Assembly: GCF_905171775.1 (NCBI RefSeq)
Contig: NC_053491.1
Span: 397,451,838-397,515,837 of the forward strand
DNA: 64,000 bases
Direction: 5' to 3'
From: Rana temporaria
Lineage: Eukaryota > Chordata > Amphibia > Anura > Ranidae
Part shown: positions 33,252 through 44,296 of the stretch, in pieces
Layout of the letters: each line of letters starts with the position of its first letter
How positions within the stretch are numbered: position 1 is the first letter of the stretch
The notes under the pieces: generated by a model
Database searches by the model: none
The model's input: only the letters and a program-made list of their open reading frames with translations
What the model was told of the DNA's origin: nothing
Translations under genes and position numbers: made by a program

Positions 33252-34837
33252 CAGTGAGGAAAATAAGTATTTGAACACCCTGCTATTTTGCAAGTTCTCC
33301 CACTTGGAAATCATGGAGGGGTCTGAAATTGTCATCGTAGGTGCATGTCCACTGTGAGAGACATAATCAAAAAAAAAAAATCCAGAAATCACAATTTATG
33401 ATTTTTTAACTATTTATTTGTATGATACAGCTGCAAATAAGTATTTGAACACCTGTCTATCAGCTAGAATTCTGACCCTCAAAGACCTGTTAGTCTGCCT
33501 TTAAAATGTCCACCTCCACTCCATTTATTATCCTAAATTAGATGCACCTGTTTGAGGTCATTAGCTGCATAAAGACACCTGTCCACCCCATACAATCAGT
33601 AAGAATCCAACTACTAACATGGCCAATACCAAAGAGCTGTCCAAAGACACTAGAGACAAAATTGTACACCTCCACAAGGCTGGAAAGGGCTACGGGGAAT
33701 TTGCCAAGCAGCTTGGTGAAAAAAGGTCCACTGTTGGAGCAATCATTAGAAAATGGAAGAAGCTAAACATGACTGTCAATCTCCCTCGGACTGGGGCTCC
33801 ATGCAAAATCTCACCTTGTGGGGTCTCAATGATCCTAAGAAAGGTGAGAAATCAGCCCAGGACTACACGGGAGGAGCTGGTCAATGACCTGAAAAGAGCT
33901 GGGACCACCGTTTCCAAGGTTACTGTTGGTAATACACTAAGACGTCATGGTTTGAAATCATGCATGGCACGGAAGGTTCCCCTGCTTAAACCAGCACATG
34001 TCAAGGCCCGTCTTAAGTTTGCCAATGACCATTTGGATGATCCAGAGGAGTCATGGGAGAAAGTCATGTGGTCAGATGAGACCAAAATAGAACTTTTTGG
34101 TCATAATTCCACTAACCGTGTTTGGAGGAAGAAGAATGATGAGTACCATCCCAAGAACACCATCCCTACTGTGAAGCATGGGGGTGGTAGCATCATGCTT
34201 TGGGGGTGTTTTTCTGCACATGGGACAGGGCGACTGCACTGTATTAAGGAGAGGATGACCGGGGCCATGTATTGCGAGATTTTGGGCAACAACCTCCTTC
34301 CCTCAGTTAGAGCTTTGAAGATGGGTCGAGGCTGGGTCTTCCAACATGACAATGACCCGAAGCACACAGCCAGGATAACCAAGGAGTGGCTCTGTAAGAA
34401 GCATATTAGGTCTCCAGACCTAAACCCAATAGAGAATCTTTGGAGGGAGCTCAAACTCCGTGTTTCTCAGCGACAGCCCAGAAACCTGACTGATCTAGAG
34501 AAGATCTGTGTGGAGGAGTGGGCCAAAATCCCTCCTCCAGTGTGTGCAAACCTGGTGAAAAACTACAAGAAACGTTTGACCTCTGTAATTGCAAACAAAG
34601 GCTACTGTACCAAATATTAACATTGATTTTCTCAGGTGTTCAAATACTTATTTGCAGCTGTATCATACAAATAAATAGTTAAAAAAATCATACATTGTGA
34701 TTTCTGGATTTTTTTTTTTTGATTATGTCTCTCACAGTGGACATGCACCTACGATAACAATTTCAGACCCCTCCATGATTTCCAAGTGGGAGAACTTGCA
34801 AAATAGCAGGGTCTTCAAATACTTATTTTCATCACTG
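33252..34837 (+). mobile_element. Tc1-like transposon, full length (1,586 bp), TA target
   Basis: TA duplicates lie at 33250-33251 and 34838-34839. Terminal inverted repeats are about 200 bp (33252-33454 and 34635-34837) and start CAGTGAGGAAAATAAGTATT; the sequence 'AATAAGTATTTGAACACC' occurs both at the outer end and again at the inner end of each repeat, the IR/DR arrangement of Tc1 elements such as Sleeping Beauty relatives. The repeats differ from each other by only a few bases, so the copy is fairly young. One intact transposase frame lies inside. The TIRs and ORF look good but the transposase has a catalytic-spacing deletion. Confidence 0.95.
33619..34620 (+). CDS. Tc1-like transposase, open but with a shortened catalytic region
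   Basis: A 333-codon open frame, starting ATGGCCAATACCAAAGAGCT and ending TAA just inside the right terminal repeat. Cut-and-paste transposase of the Tc1/mariner superfamily: it would bind the element's ends through two N-terminal helix-turn-helix motifs (about residues 7-50 and 68-112) and cut DNA in the nucleus. The linker has PRTGAPCK where a GRPR-like AT-hook motif is usual. The catalytic residues are Asp153 (WSDET), Asp244 (QHDNDPKHT) and Glu272 (SPDLNPIENLW). Only 27 residues separate Asp244 from Glu272, not the 34 of the Tc1 family: the usual V-L-x-W-P-S-Q stretch before SPDLNP is gone, an in-frame loss of 21 bases. The glycine-rich HGGGSIMLWG box (187-196) is intact. Family usual length is about 340; the shortfall is explained by this loss. 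I infer it is catalytically dead though translatable. Confidence 0.93.
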   Translation: MANTKELSKDTRDKIVHLHKAGKGYGEFAKQLGEKRSTVGAIIRKWKKLNMTVNLPRTGAPCKISPCGVSMILRKVRNQPRTTREELVNDLKRAGTTVSKVTVGNTLRRHGLKSCMARKVPLLKPAHVKARLKFANDHLDDPEESWEKVMWSDETKIELFGHNSTNRVWRKKNDEYHPKNTIPTVKHGGGSIMLWGCFSAHGTGRLHCIKERMTGAMYCEILGNNLLPSVRALKMGRGWVFQHDNDPKHTARITKEWLCKKHIRSPDLNPIENLWRELKLRVSQRQPRNLTDLEKICVEEWAKIPPPVCANLVKNYKKRLTSVIANKGYCTKY

Positions 34838-34839
34838 TA

Positions 34840-35470
34840 TATGAACTGTCAAACAGCAAGCCAGGCAATCGGCGGTTTGCCTTAGTAGACGGCGGAGAGT
34901 TTTTTTTACTTTTCGTGTCTGACGGGCGTCGCAATTGTCGATGTATTTACATCGGGGAACACTGTTTTTTTTTAATAAAGAAATTGTCAAAAACTGTCTC
35001 TATGTTTTAATTACTTTTTGACACTTTTTTGGCAAATGGGTAGGGGGGAGGGGTTCTGTGGGGGCCTTGTAAAAGAGAGCTCCCAGATTCCAATAAGCAC
35101 CATGCCCACATACCCACACAACCACAGCACAGGGTTGTGGGGATGAGGCCCTTGTCCCTATCAACATGGGGACAAGGGGCAGAGCCCCGCCCCAAAGCAC
35201 GCACCCCCATGTGGCCTGGTATGGTTCAGGGGTGCTCGCTCGTCCCCCCCCCCTCCTGGCCTTCCAAGCTGCTTGCTCAGATAAGGTCCTGGTATGGACT
35301 GGAGGGGGGACCTATGCCGTTTAAAAAAAAAAAAAAAAATCCATTTCCGGCAGTGGTATTGTATTGTCAGCAAATTAAATCTCATTTCATTCATTTTTTT
35401 TTTCTTTTAGCCTTGGTTACTAGGCAGACAGAGAAAGTCACATCCGATGTGTACATCTAGGTGGAAATAG
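34840..35470. repeat. Unclassified dispersed-repeat-like block
   Basis: The sequence resumes the repeat split by Tc1 ('CAAACAGCAAGCCAGGCAAT') and continues with 'ATAAAGAAATTGTCAAAAAC' and a C-rich block near 35220-35320. Open frames in both strands are not conserved domains. From memory such blocks recur in ranid DNA, but the class is unknown. Confidence 0.35.
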
Positions 35471-36488
35471 ATGTCCACCTTATTTTTAATGGTGCCATGG
35501 GACTGCGGGGGGTGTGGTTCTTTAAATTGGGTCAGGACCAGGTTCTATGGAGATCACACATGTTCACAGAAGGAAGCCGATAAAAGCACATTGCTTCTGT
35601 AATCATACAGAGCAGAAGATATGACTAGGAGCCATTTTGCCATAGGGAGGAAACAGCGGTACTCAGTTTCAAAACCAAACCAGGAAACGGAGACATGTTT
35701 GAGGGGTACAAAGAACGGTAGAACGCACTTTATAAACACATGGATAGCCTATTGGGTTGTCCTGGCTGAAGTTCAGCTTTTAACTTAGTCCTGAAAATAG
35801 GAGTATTTACAAAAAGTCAAGTCACCTGTACATAAAATGAGTATTTTGCAGAAAATGTCAGCAATATATTTTAGCTGAAGTGATGTCTCAGTCCTGATTG
35901 GTGTTCCTCTCATGTATTTCTAAGGTGAGGGCACTGTAGCAGCTGTGGTGGCAAATCCTGAACAGTCACACAGTGAGTGCATGGTGTGCGGTATAAGACC
36001 TGTACACCGCAGGCCGGGAAGGAAAGTGATGCATGGCACTTGGTAAACACACTAGCACAAAGGTCAAAGTCAGCTTCGGCCTCTGTGTAAATACTGCAGC
36101 GTAACATTCAGGTTTAGTAGTGCGATTTGCAGGCAGGCCAGACTGACCTTGTTCTGCTGATAGTACATCAGAGGTACATTTACAGTGCACCTGTGATGAC
36201 ACCTCTATGATGTATCCAGGATGTAAGGTGTGGAGTCTGGAGATGAAGAGCAGACAGTCCACGCCTACACCTGTGATTCATACTACAAACGCCTCCTCCT
36301 GCTCTCATTCCCAAAGAGGGGAGTTGTCCCTAATCATCGTCTCCTCTGCCCCCTCCCAGCCACGTGCTGCCAGGACTGGTGAGAAATTGCGTGCTTGTTA
36401 TCAAAGGAATGCAGAGCGATAGGTAAGACATACATATCCAACTGCATTTTGCAAACGAACAAACCAATGTTTTACTCTGGCTACGTGC
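35471..36488. other. Intron-like sequence; possible exon-like piece at 36190-36430
   Basis: The end of the region has a pyrimidine tract CTCTGCCCCCTCCCAG followed by a donor-like ATAG|GTAAGA at 36419-36426 on the plus strand. There is no frame or family support, so no exon is called. Confidence 0.3.
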
Positions 36489-36586
36489 TTAAAGCAGAAC
36501 TCATGACAAATATTTGTTTTAATTAGACTGTGCTGTGTCACAAAAAGTTATGGAAAGTCATTGAAGAGGGTGGAGGTCCACTTTAA
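36489..36586. mobile_element. Short T2/Kolobok-like MITE remnant
   Basis: TTAA flanks, AGCAGAACTCATGAC at left and GGAGGTCCACT at right. About 98 bp, probably internally deleted. Confidence 0.5.
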
Positions 36587-37032
36587 GTCTCATGAGGTAT
36601 ATGCCATGTCCAGCGTTGCTGCCCTTTCATTTATGTTTACCGTTTTATTCATACTGGGAAGTACAGCTCTCCCTATACTTCTGGCCCACTGTGGCTATGA
36701 GAGCTATGGTCCGCTCTAGTGTCATTTACCCTCTCTCCTCTTCCCTCATCTATTCACAGAACACCTTGTACTTTCACAAAATACAAGGAATTCTGTGAAC
36801 GGACAAGTGGAGGGGGTAGATACATGACAGTATGTCTTCTGTTTATGAATGCCACAGGTCTCATGCTGTACCTCCTGGTAGGAATAAAACTGTGAACATT
36901 AAAGAAAAGGCAGCGACACTGAAGGTGGCATACACTTCATGAGAGTTATTGCGGACAAGTGGACGTTCACCCTCTTCAATGACTTTTCAAGATTTTTCCT
37001 CCTCCTCCCTACCTGTTATACAAGTGGACATT
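36587..37032. other. Intron-like sequence, nothing recognised
   Basis: No supported feature. 'CACCTTGTACTTTCACAAAA' at 36761 is loosely mirrored by 'AAGGAATTCTGTGAAC' at 36784, a short inverted pair. Confidence 0.35.
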
Positions 37033-37447
37033 TAGACCCCTTTCACACCGAGGAGTTTTTCAGGCGGTACAGCGCTAAAAATAGCGCTGCTATACCGCCT
37101 GAAAAACTCCTGCACTGCATTCTCATTGTGAAAGCCTGAGGGCTTTCACACTGAGGCGATGCGCTGGCGGGAGAGAAAAAAAAATCTCCTGCCAGCAGCA
37201 TCTTTTGGAGCGGCGTGTATACCGCTCCTTCTCATTTAAAACAATGGGAAACCGCGGCAATACCGGCGGCAATGCGCCTCTGCAGAGGCGCATTGCGGGC
37301 GGTATTAACCCTTTATCGGCCACTAGCGGGGGTTAATACCGCACCGCTAGCGGCAGAATCCCACGGCAAATCCGACGGTATAGCGCCGCTATTTTTAGCG
37401 GCGCTAAACCGCCACTGCGCCTCCCGCCCCAGTGTGAAAGGGGCCTA
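37033..37447. mobile_element. MITE with CCCCTTTCACAC ends
   Basis: Ends are TAGACCCCTTTCACACCG at left and CAGTGTGAAAGGGGCCTA at right. Inner arms contain 'GGCGGTACAGCGCTAAAAAT' facing 'ATTTTTAGCGGCGCTAAACC'. Non-coding foldback. Confidence 0.75.
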
Positions 37448-37713
37448 AGGCTGGGTTCACACTGGCTGCCGCTGCAGCCACCGCTCACAGCAGGGACACC
37501 AGTGCGGGACTGTTCAATTTCATGTGCAAATCAGGGTGGAATTTTTCGCACCTGAAAAGGACCAGAAGATGCAGCGGACCCTTCTGCAATTCGGACTGTG
37601 GCTGCCCCGGAGGTGTGTAAACTGGCTCCACTGAGAGCCGGTCACACTCTCCTGTCATGTGAATTGAATGTGGGGTAACCGCATCCAATTTGCATCAGTG
37701 TAAACCCAACCTT
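37447..37713. mobile_element. MITE with GGCTGGGTTCACACTG ends, abutting the previous one
   Basis: Starts AAGGCTGGGTTCACACTGG directly after the end of the preceding element and ends CAGTGTAAACCCAACCTTA. The ends resemble those of 55072-55442. Confidence 0.7.
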
Positions 37714-37889
37714 ACACTTGTTTTTAAATGTAAAATACTTTTTTTTGCAGGACCCAACTCCGCACTTCTGGCTTTTTTGCCTAGGAGGGAATGACATCTG
37801 TGACGGACTCCGGACACCCTGACTGGGTATCTTCACCAAGAAGCTGCTTCCCAAGCTCTGGAACACAAGATCAGCGAATCTGGCTATAG
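37714..37889. other. Short intron-like gap
   Basis: Nothing recognised. Confidence 0.4.
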
Positions 37890-38419
37890 CAGGGTTTGAC
37901 AAATTTACTTGGAATCTAGAAGCCAGCTAAAAAAGTTAGGAGCCAGAAAACGCACCCCGTCCTGACGAGCTTGCGCGCAGAAGCGAACACAATTTTGAAG
38001 CATGACATGTTGGGTATGAATTTACTTGGGGATAACTTTACTATTGTCTTATTTTTTAATTAAAAAAAGTGTAATTTTTTCCCCAAAAAGTGCGCTTGCA
38101 AGACCGTTGCGCAAATACGGCGTGACAGAAAGTATTGCAACGATCGCCATTTTATTCTCTAGGGTGTTAGGATAAAAAATATATATAATGTTTGGGGGTT
38201 CTAATTAGAGGGAAGAAGATGGCAGTGAAAAATAGTGAAAAATGACATTAGAATTGCTGTTTAACTTGTAATGCTTAACTTGTAATACCAACGGCCACCA
38301 CCAGATGGCGCCAGCTCACACATCTGGTGGTAATAACTTGTAATACCAACGGCTTACCACCAGATGGCGCCAGCTCACAAAAAAAACCTGACCTGGCGCC
38401 CGGGATTTGACGAGCCCTG
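37890..38419. mobile_element. hAT-like element with perfect 8-bp duplication (family H)
   Basis: GGCTATAG at 37882-37889 and 38420-38427. The ends are CAGGGTTTGACAAATTTAC at left and GGGATTTGACGAGCCCTG at right. Inside: 'ACCCCGTCCTGACGAGCTTG', 'GCGCAAATACGGCGTGACAG', and a tandem pair 'CACCAGATGGCGCCAGCTCA'. Longer relatives lie at 44414-45125 and, antisense, at 61928-63085. Confidence 0.88.
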
Positions 38420-38613
38420 GGCTATAGGTACCCCAAGAACTATGGTAGTTTTGGCATAAACCAGAATAAAAACCGTTTATTTGAACAATATAGGCTTTTG
38501 TACACTTGAGAAGGAGGTCACTCACCACATTAACAATTACCCAAATATTTACCCAAAACATCACACAATGGTTTATCCAACAAGGTACTGCTGACACATG
38601 GCTAATATCACAG

Positions 38614-38930
38614 TGGATCCTTAACGCGGTTGTATACCCGCAATTTTTTATTTATTTTTACACCTGTAAGGCAAAAGCCATAATCAGCTAGTATGCAACG
38701 CATACCTTGGAACGAGGGAGATGTCATCTTTCCTCGGCGTGTCTTCCGGTTATTGCCGCTCCAGCGCTGTGATTGGCTGGAGTGGCGATGTCGTCACTCC
38801 TGCACATGCGCGAGGAAGACTTCTCTCCAGCAAGGTCCGGCGGCTGCCGGCCCTTTAGCCGAGGATCCCCGCTGCACATGTGCCGCTGCAGTCAGCGGCG
38901 CATTTCGGGGGGAATATCTCCTAAACCTGT
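38614..38930. repeat. Dispersed repeat, copy 1 (pairs with 40381-40735)
   Basis: Shares with the second copy 'CTCGGCGTGTCTTCCGG', 'CCAGCGCTGTGATTGGCTGG', 'GGGGAATATCTCCTAAAC' and a start near 'GTATACCCGCAATTTT'. Both look like truncated T2-type elements ('GTAAACCCGCA' start) but lack a second TTAA end. Confidence 0.6.
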
Positions 38931-38934
38931 AATA

Positions 38935-39463
38935 TATATGCATGCCTCACTGTGTCCATGCCTCACTGTGCCCATGCCTAGACTGACGTTTAACATGGGA
39001 GTCTATAGAAGGGATGTCCGGCTTTGAAAAATCGGTGCTCCTCAGCCGTAGGTCCCCCAGACAACAAACTTTGGACACTTGTAGAGGAGAAATTGCGATA
39101 TATGTGTGCCAAGTCCTGGGTCCAGGGGACCTACAACCGGCCGGTACCGGGTCCCCAAAATAACCAGAGAAATTACCGTTTAACATGGGAGTCTATAGAA
39201 GTGGTGCCCAGCTTTTAAAAATCGGTGCTCTCCGGCCGTTTGTTGTCCCCCGACAACAAACTTTGCACACTTGTAGAAAAAGAGTGGGGCTACATGTGTG
39301 CCAAGTTTGGGCTCCAGGGGACCTACTGCCAGCCGGTACCGGGTCCCCAAAGACCAGGCGATCAGGCGCAAAAAGGTGACTCGAGTATACGCCGAGGGGG
39401 GCATTTTCAGCACACAAAAAATGTGCTGAAAAACTCGGCTTATATTCGAGTATATACGGTACT
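38935..39463 (+). mobile_element. 'CTCGAGTATAAGCC' MITE, copy 2, left end truncated
   Basis: Contains two tandem units of the internal block that starts GTTTAACATGGGAGTCTATA and ends near the CCGGTACCGGGTCCCCAAA motif. The right end is CTTATATTCGAGTATATACG. Right-end tail shared with the copies at 215 and 50336 ('GGGGGGCATTTTCAGCACA'). Confidence 0.75.
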
Positions 39464-39724
39464 TACAATAAACACATTATGGCAGGGGGCCCCAGACTGG
39501 TGGCTTGCAGATGATATCAACATCAGCTATGAGTCCCAAGCTGGCATAGACCATCATGGCCTTTTTTAATAACGTCCTTTTGCATTACATAACAGAACAT
39601 TTTCCTAAATGCTTGTAGCTCCCTCAAATGCCAGGGCCCATAGTCGGTAGGCAAGAGGCTAGCATTCAGTCCCCTCCAAAAGTCTCTGTCCCGGGTGAGT
39701 CTATCACAACATCCCCCTACTAAA

Positions 39725-39870
39725 GTCTCCTGGCCACACACTAATTGGAGGAAAGTTCAAAACTAATCGTAGAAAGTATTATTTTACTGAAAGGGTAGTC
39801 GATGCTTGGAATAAACTTCCAGCAGAGGTAGCGCGTCAGTCAACAGTAAGTGGATTCAAACATGCTTAGG
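39725..39870 (+). mobile_element. CR1-like LINE 3'-end fragment
   Basis: A plus-strand frame reads KTNRRKYYFTERVVDAWNKL then PAEVARQSTVSGFKHA and a TAG stop. The pattern F-x-x-R-V-V-x-x-W-N-x-L-P-x-x-V is the extreme C-terminus of CR1/L2-clade ORF2 proteins. Only about 40 codons remain. Confidence 0.75.
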
Positions 39871-39917
39871 ACAAACATAGATCTATACACAGATAAAAAG
39901 TTAAGAAAAAATAAATA

Positions 39918-39922
39918 AAAAT

Positions 39923-39956
<34 letters not shown>

Positions 39957-40016
39957 TAAATAAAAATATATAAAAATACAAAACATCTATTAAAAAAAAA
40001 AAAAAAAAAAAAAATT
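39918..40016. repeat. Simple repeats: (AT)n, (AATA)n, poly-A
   Basis: Runs of TA (39920-39945), AAATA units and an A run of about 26 (39990-40015). They lie just after the LINE 3' end. Confidence 0.9.
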
Positions 40017-40380
40017 CTGACACCACTTTTCGATGTTTCTACATCCCAGGTGGTTTAGGGGATATCTCCATCACACTGCAAGTTAGCTGCCGCCAGCTGC
40101 AAGAACCAGGGAGAGACAGCCGACCCCTGATGATGTAACAAGAGAAGATCGCAGTGTGGGAGCCGGCGCCAGGCAATGGAATGGTGGTTTACATCAAACA
40201 ACATTGATTTCACTGGGTGTTGGAGTATGTTTTTAGAGGATAACCCCGCGGGCAAGGTAAGGGGAAAGAAAAAAATAAATGCGCAGATCAAATAAATCTT
40301 TTGCCTTTTACAAAAAAAAAAAAACGTGCATGGAGAAAGAAGCTCCTATATTTGCTGCAGAGCATATTTAAATAAAATAT
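40017..40380. other. Intron-like sequence, nothing recognised
   Basis: No supported feature. Confidence 0.4.
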
Positions 40381-40735
40381 TTAAAGAAGTTGTAAACCCG
40401 CATCAAAAATTTATTTATTTTTTTCTCCTGCAAGGCAAAAGTCATAATGAGCTAATATGCACCGCATATTAGCCTCTTAATGAAATACTTACCTCGGAAC
40501 GAGGTGTGTAGAACTTACCTGGTCCACGCCGAGCGAGATATCATCTTGACTCGGCGTGTCTTCCGGGTATCGCCGCTCCAGCGCTGTGATTGGCTGGAGC
40601 GGCGATGACGTCACTCCCGCGCATGAGCGCGGGAGATTTAAATTCGGCAAGGTCGGGCGGCGGGCGGTCCTTTCGCCGTAGATCCCCCCTGCGCATGCGA
40701 GGGGAATATCTCCTAAACTGTGCTGAAGAATGTTG
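40381..40735. repeat. Dispersed repeat, copy 2 (pairs with 38614-38930)
   Basis: Starts 'TTAAAGAAGTTGTAAACCCG' and ends '...GAATATCTCCTAAACTG'. The TTAAAG start suggests a T2-type element that lost its right end. Contains 'GCGGCGATGACGTCACTCCC'. Confidence 0.6.
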
Positions 40736-40969
40736 ATATACATAGAATCATGGAAATGCCCAAAAAAGATTGTGAGGGGGTTAAATCGAGATTACGATTA
40801 ATCATGCAGCTCTACTATCTAGGCTGAATGTTTTGTACATGTTGGTCCACCCTCCATCCGTATGAAGTCGCACATTATTACAGCGGTCAGTCTTATTTCC
40901 AACACTTGTAGGCACACAACTTTTGTCATCCCTCTGCTTGGGTCAACTCTTCTAAACAAAGCATTTACT
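40736..40969. other. Short intron-like gap
   Basis: Nothing recognised. Confidence 0.4.
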
Positions 40970-41492
40970 GTACATATTCGAGTATAAGCCGAGTTTTCCC
41001 CCCTCGGCTTAGGTCCCCTGGCACACATGTAGCCCCACTATTCCTCTACAAGTGTGCAAAATTTGTTGGCCAGGAAGCACCGATTTTTCAAAGCCGGGCA
41101 CCCCTTCCATAGACTCTCATGTTAAATGGTCATTTCTGTGGTGACTTTGGGGACCCGGTACTGACCGGTCATAGGTCCCCTGGACCCAGGAACTTGGCAT
41201 ACATGTAGCCCCCTGGCACACATGTAGCCCCACTCTTCCTCTACAAGTGTGCAAAATGTGTTGTCCGGGGGACCTACAGCTGGGGAGCACTGATTTTTCA
41301 AAGCCGGGCACCCCTTCCATAGACTCTAATGTTAAACGTCAGTCTAGTCATGGACACAGTGAGGCATAGTGAGGCATGCAGATGGACACCTTAGGCTTAT
41401 ACTTGAGTCAATAAGTTTTCCCAGTTTTTTGTGGTAAAATTAGGTGCCTCGGCTTATATTTGGGTCGGCTTATACTCGAGTATGTACGGTAC
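40970..41492 (-). mobile_element. 'CTCGAGTATAAGCC' MITE, copy 3
   Basis: Lies in the opposite orientation to copies 1, 2 and 4. The ends are ATTCGAGTATAAGCCGAG at left and CGGCTTATACTCGAGTATGT at right. Contains tandem units of the inverted 'CCTCTACAAGTGTGCAAA' block. Confidence 0.75.
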
Positions 41493-41783
41493 TTTTTTCC
41501 TGGTCCTAACCTGCCTTAGAAATTTTGTTTTAAAAAAAAAAAAACCTTATCTGAAATAATTTCTACTGCCGATGGGAAAAAAAAAAAAAATGCATGGGCA
41601 ATAATTTTACAGGAAAAATACATCTCTTTGCCCTTGCCACCTATAGGCACGTGCTTACTCTGCTTAATTGTCTATTCACTCCAGAGCAATTATATGAGCT
41701 TATCAGATTCATTCAGAATGGATCACCCAGATATGACGAATACCATTCTGTTATATGAACTGGGGACATGGCACCTTACATAA
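41493..41783. other. Short intron-like gap
   Basis: Nothing recognised. Confidence 0.4.
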
Positions 41784-41920
41784 CAGTGATGGCGAACCTT
41801 GGCACCCCAGATGTTTTGGAACAACATTTCCCATGTTGCTTAACTACACTGCAGAATGCATGAGCATCATGGAAAAATGTAGTTTCAAAACATCTGGGGT
41901 GCCGAGGTTCGCCATCACTG
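41784..41920. mobile_element. Palindromic hAT-like MITE, copy 1
   Basis: The ends CAGTGATGGCGAACCTTGGC and GCCATCACTG frame a 137-bp near-palindrome with 'CACCCCAGATGTTTTGGAAC' facing 'AAAACATCTGGGGTGCCGAG'. A second copy is at 53788-53917. The flanking 8-mers here do not match. Confidence 0.8.
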
Positions 41921-42123
41921 TTATGCCTACGATTTTACGCAAGTATACCATCAATGTAGCTGACATTAAAAATGTTTGACTTGACATGAGTATTGGAGTG
42001 ATACAGTATAACTCTACTGAAGGAAATTATATCAATTCTAAAAAAATAACAGATAACGTACTTTGCTCAATGTCTTAATGAATGAATAATGACAGAAAAA
42101 GTGAAGGAACATTATTCATCAAT
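41921..42123. other. Short intron-like gap
   Basis: Nothing recognised. Confidence 0.4.
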
Positions 42124-42424
42124 AAGGCTTCATGTACACGGGAGGTTTTAAAACCTCTCGTAAACGATGAAAATTGACATCTAGTAACCAACGTTTCAAA
42201 CTATCCGTTGTGCCGCGTTTGCGAGTTACCGTGTTTACAAGCGGTCACAAGCATTTGGTGTTTCAAATGCCTCTGAACATGCGTCCTGAATGCATTTTTT
42301 TGCTTTAAAAAAAAATAAAATAAAATGCTTCTAACCTCAACTGCCTGGATAAGATAACAGAGGAGAGTTCAGGGACAGCTGAAAAAAAAACGCCCAACTC
42401 CTCCTAAATGTCCATGAGGCCTTA
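42124..42424. mobile_element. MITE with AAGGC(T/C)TCATG ends
   Basis: Left end AAGGCTTCATGTACACGGGA, right end TGTCCATGAGGCCTTA. A similar left end without a partner is at 44027. Non-coding. Confidence 0.55.
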
Positions 42425-42679
42425 GGAGAACTCAAGAAAATGGTGCCTTAAAAGGGCAGAAATGACCGCCACTGATATCTACATTTAAAGTTTGGGCTAA
42501 TTTATGACAACTGGAGTAGAGGAACTTGGAGGGTTTTATCTTCAACAATTTTCTGGAATCCTCAACTCCCAACCTGAGTTTTTCCGACACCCCAAAAACT
42601 TTGATTCTCATTGCGGTCTTGTGAACTGCAATCTGGGGAATGCAGATATCATACACAAACGTTAACTCCAGAGGTACAC

Positions 42680-43147
42680 TTAAAGCGGAGTTCCACCCAA
42701 AAATTGAACTTCTGCTTTTCGGAACCCTCCCCCCCTCCGGTGTCACATTTGGCACCTTTCAGGGGGGAGGGGGGTGAAGATACCTGTCTAAGACAGGTAT
42801 TTGCACCCACTTCCGGGAATACTCTCCTGCGGCAGCCCTGCCCCTACCAACACCCCCACCCCCCCGGTGTCTTCTGGGAAACACACTGTTCCCAGGAGAG
42901 AGCGGGGACCAGTGACCTCGTGCATACGCAGTAGGGAACCGGGCAGTGAAGCCGCAGCGCTTCACTTCCCGATTCCCTCACAGAGGATGGTGGCGGTTGC
43001 AGCCAAGGGACGAGCGATTGCTCGGTCTCGGCTGTCGACATTGCAGGAGCGCTGGACAGGTAAGTGTCCATATTTGAAATGCCAGCAGCTGCAGTATGCA
43101 GCTGCTGGCTTTTAAAAAAAAAAAAATTTGCGGAACCTCCGCTTTAA
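42680..43147. mobile_element. T2/Kolobok-like MITE
   Basis: TTAA at both ends. AGCGGAGTTCCACCC at left and TTGCGGAACCTCCGCT at right. About 468 bp with GC-rich interior; open frames on both strands are incidental. Confidence 0.8.
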
Positions 43148-44204
43148 TGCTTCAAATACTACAACACAAAAACATCTGCTGGCTCTTTGTTACTTGGTCT
43201 TCTCACATTGAACACATACAAACCAAACACTTTAATAAAGACAACATGCTCCACTTACAGTGGACCTTCACTTCAAAAAAATGCTTTGCACCATTGTAAC
43301 ACCCCTGTCCCCCCTTCCTCCCCAACACACACACACAATCGAATAAGTAATTTTTTTTTCATGCTTTAGCCCTTGTCTTTTTTCCCGCCTAGGCAAGAAT
43401 GCGATGAACCCTGCTTCCTTATATCACATGTCACATATCCCAGGGTTCATCGACTTCCACACTGGCTGGATAAGGCGGAACCTATCGGTGTGTCATCAGA
43501 GGCCAACTGGCGGTGCCGGAGTAGTGGATCACAACAGATCAAGGCTAGATTTGCGGGTCATGTGAGTAGGTTTATAGTGGATGAGCCAGCAAAAAAGTGT
43601 AAGAGGAGTATATTAAAAATAAACCCATCTCGAGGGTGAAGTATCTTTTGAAGCGCATTGTTTGACAGGTGTAACAGGCGCCAGACACACCTCCAGGCTG
43701 CAGTATCACCAACAGTCTAACGTAACGGTGTAGCCCTGAAAGAATTATAGTTATGTAATAACATACATTTATTTATTTTTTTTCAGTCACTTGAGCTCAA
43801 TAAAAATGCCGAGGTGATTAGTTCTTTAAAGCCGGGGAGGGGCTGTCCTTTAGCTGTACATTACCTGACACCCCTTCCAGACTTTACTGCGTCTGTCTCA
43901 TAAAACCAGGCCTTCAGCCTGCGTTCGTCACTCATTTTACACACACTCTTAAAAAGGAAGATTCTCTAGTAAACTATAAGTCATCCAGCTTTTAACCCTC
44001 TAAGTGTGCCATAACCACCTGCTAAGGTTTCATGTACACAGTGGCACGAGCAATGCAAAGGGCACTAATGAGGGGCAAAGTGCCACCACTGCCTTCAAAC
44101 ATGGGTCTTGGTGGTTGAACCTCAATTAGGCCTCTGTTTTAGATGGGGCCCGGCCTGGGTCTGGGGTGGTTTCTGCCGCCACATTACTGCTAATCAGTGT
44201 AGAT
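43148..44204. other. Intron-like sequence, nothing recognised
   Basis: Plus-strand frame 43373-43639 is open but lacks splice or family support. 'AAGGTTTCATGTACACAGTG' at 44025 is a lone MITE end. Confidence 0.35.
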
Positions 44205-44296
44205 CAGGGGTCTCAAACTCAAATTACCCGAGGGCCACAAGACAAGTTTTCATATGCCATGGGGGGCTGCATGCAAACTTTCAAACTTCAAAAACA

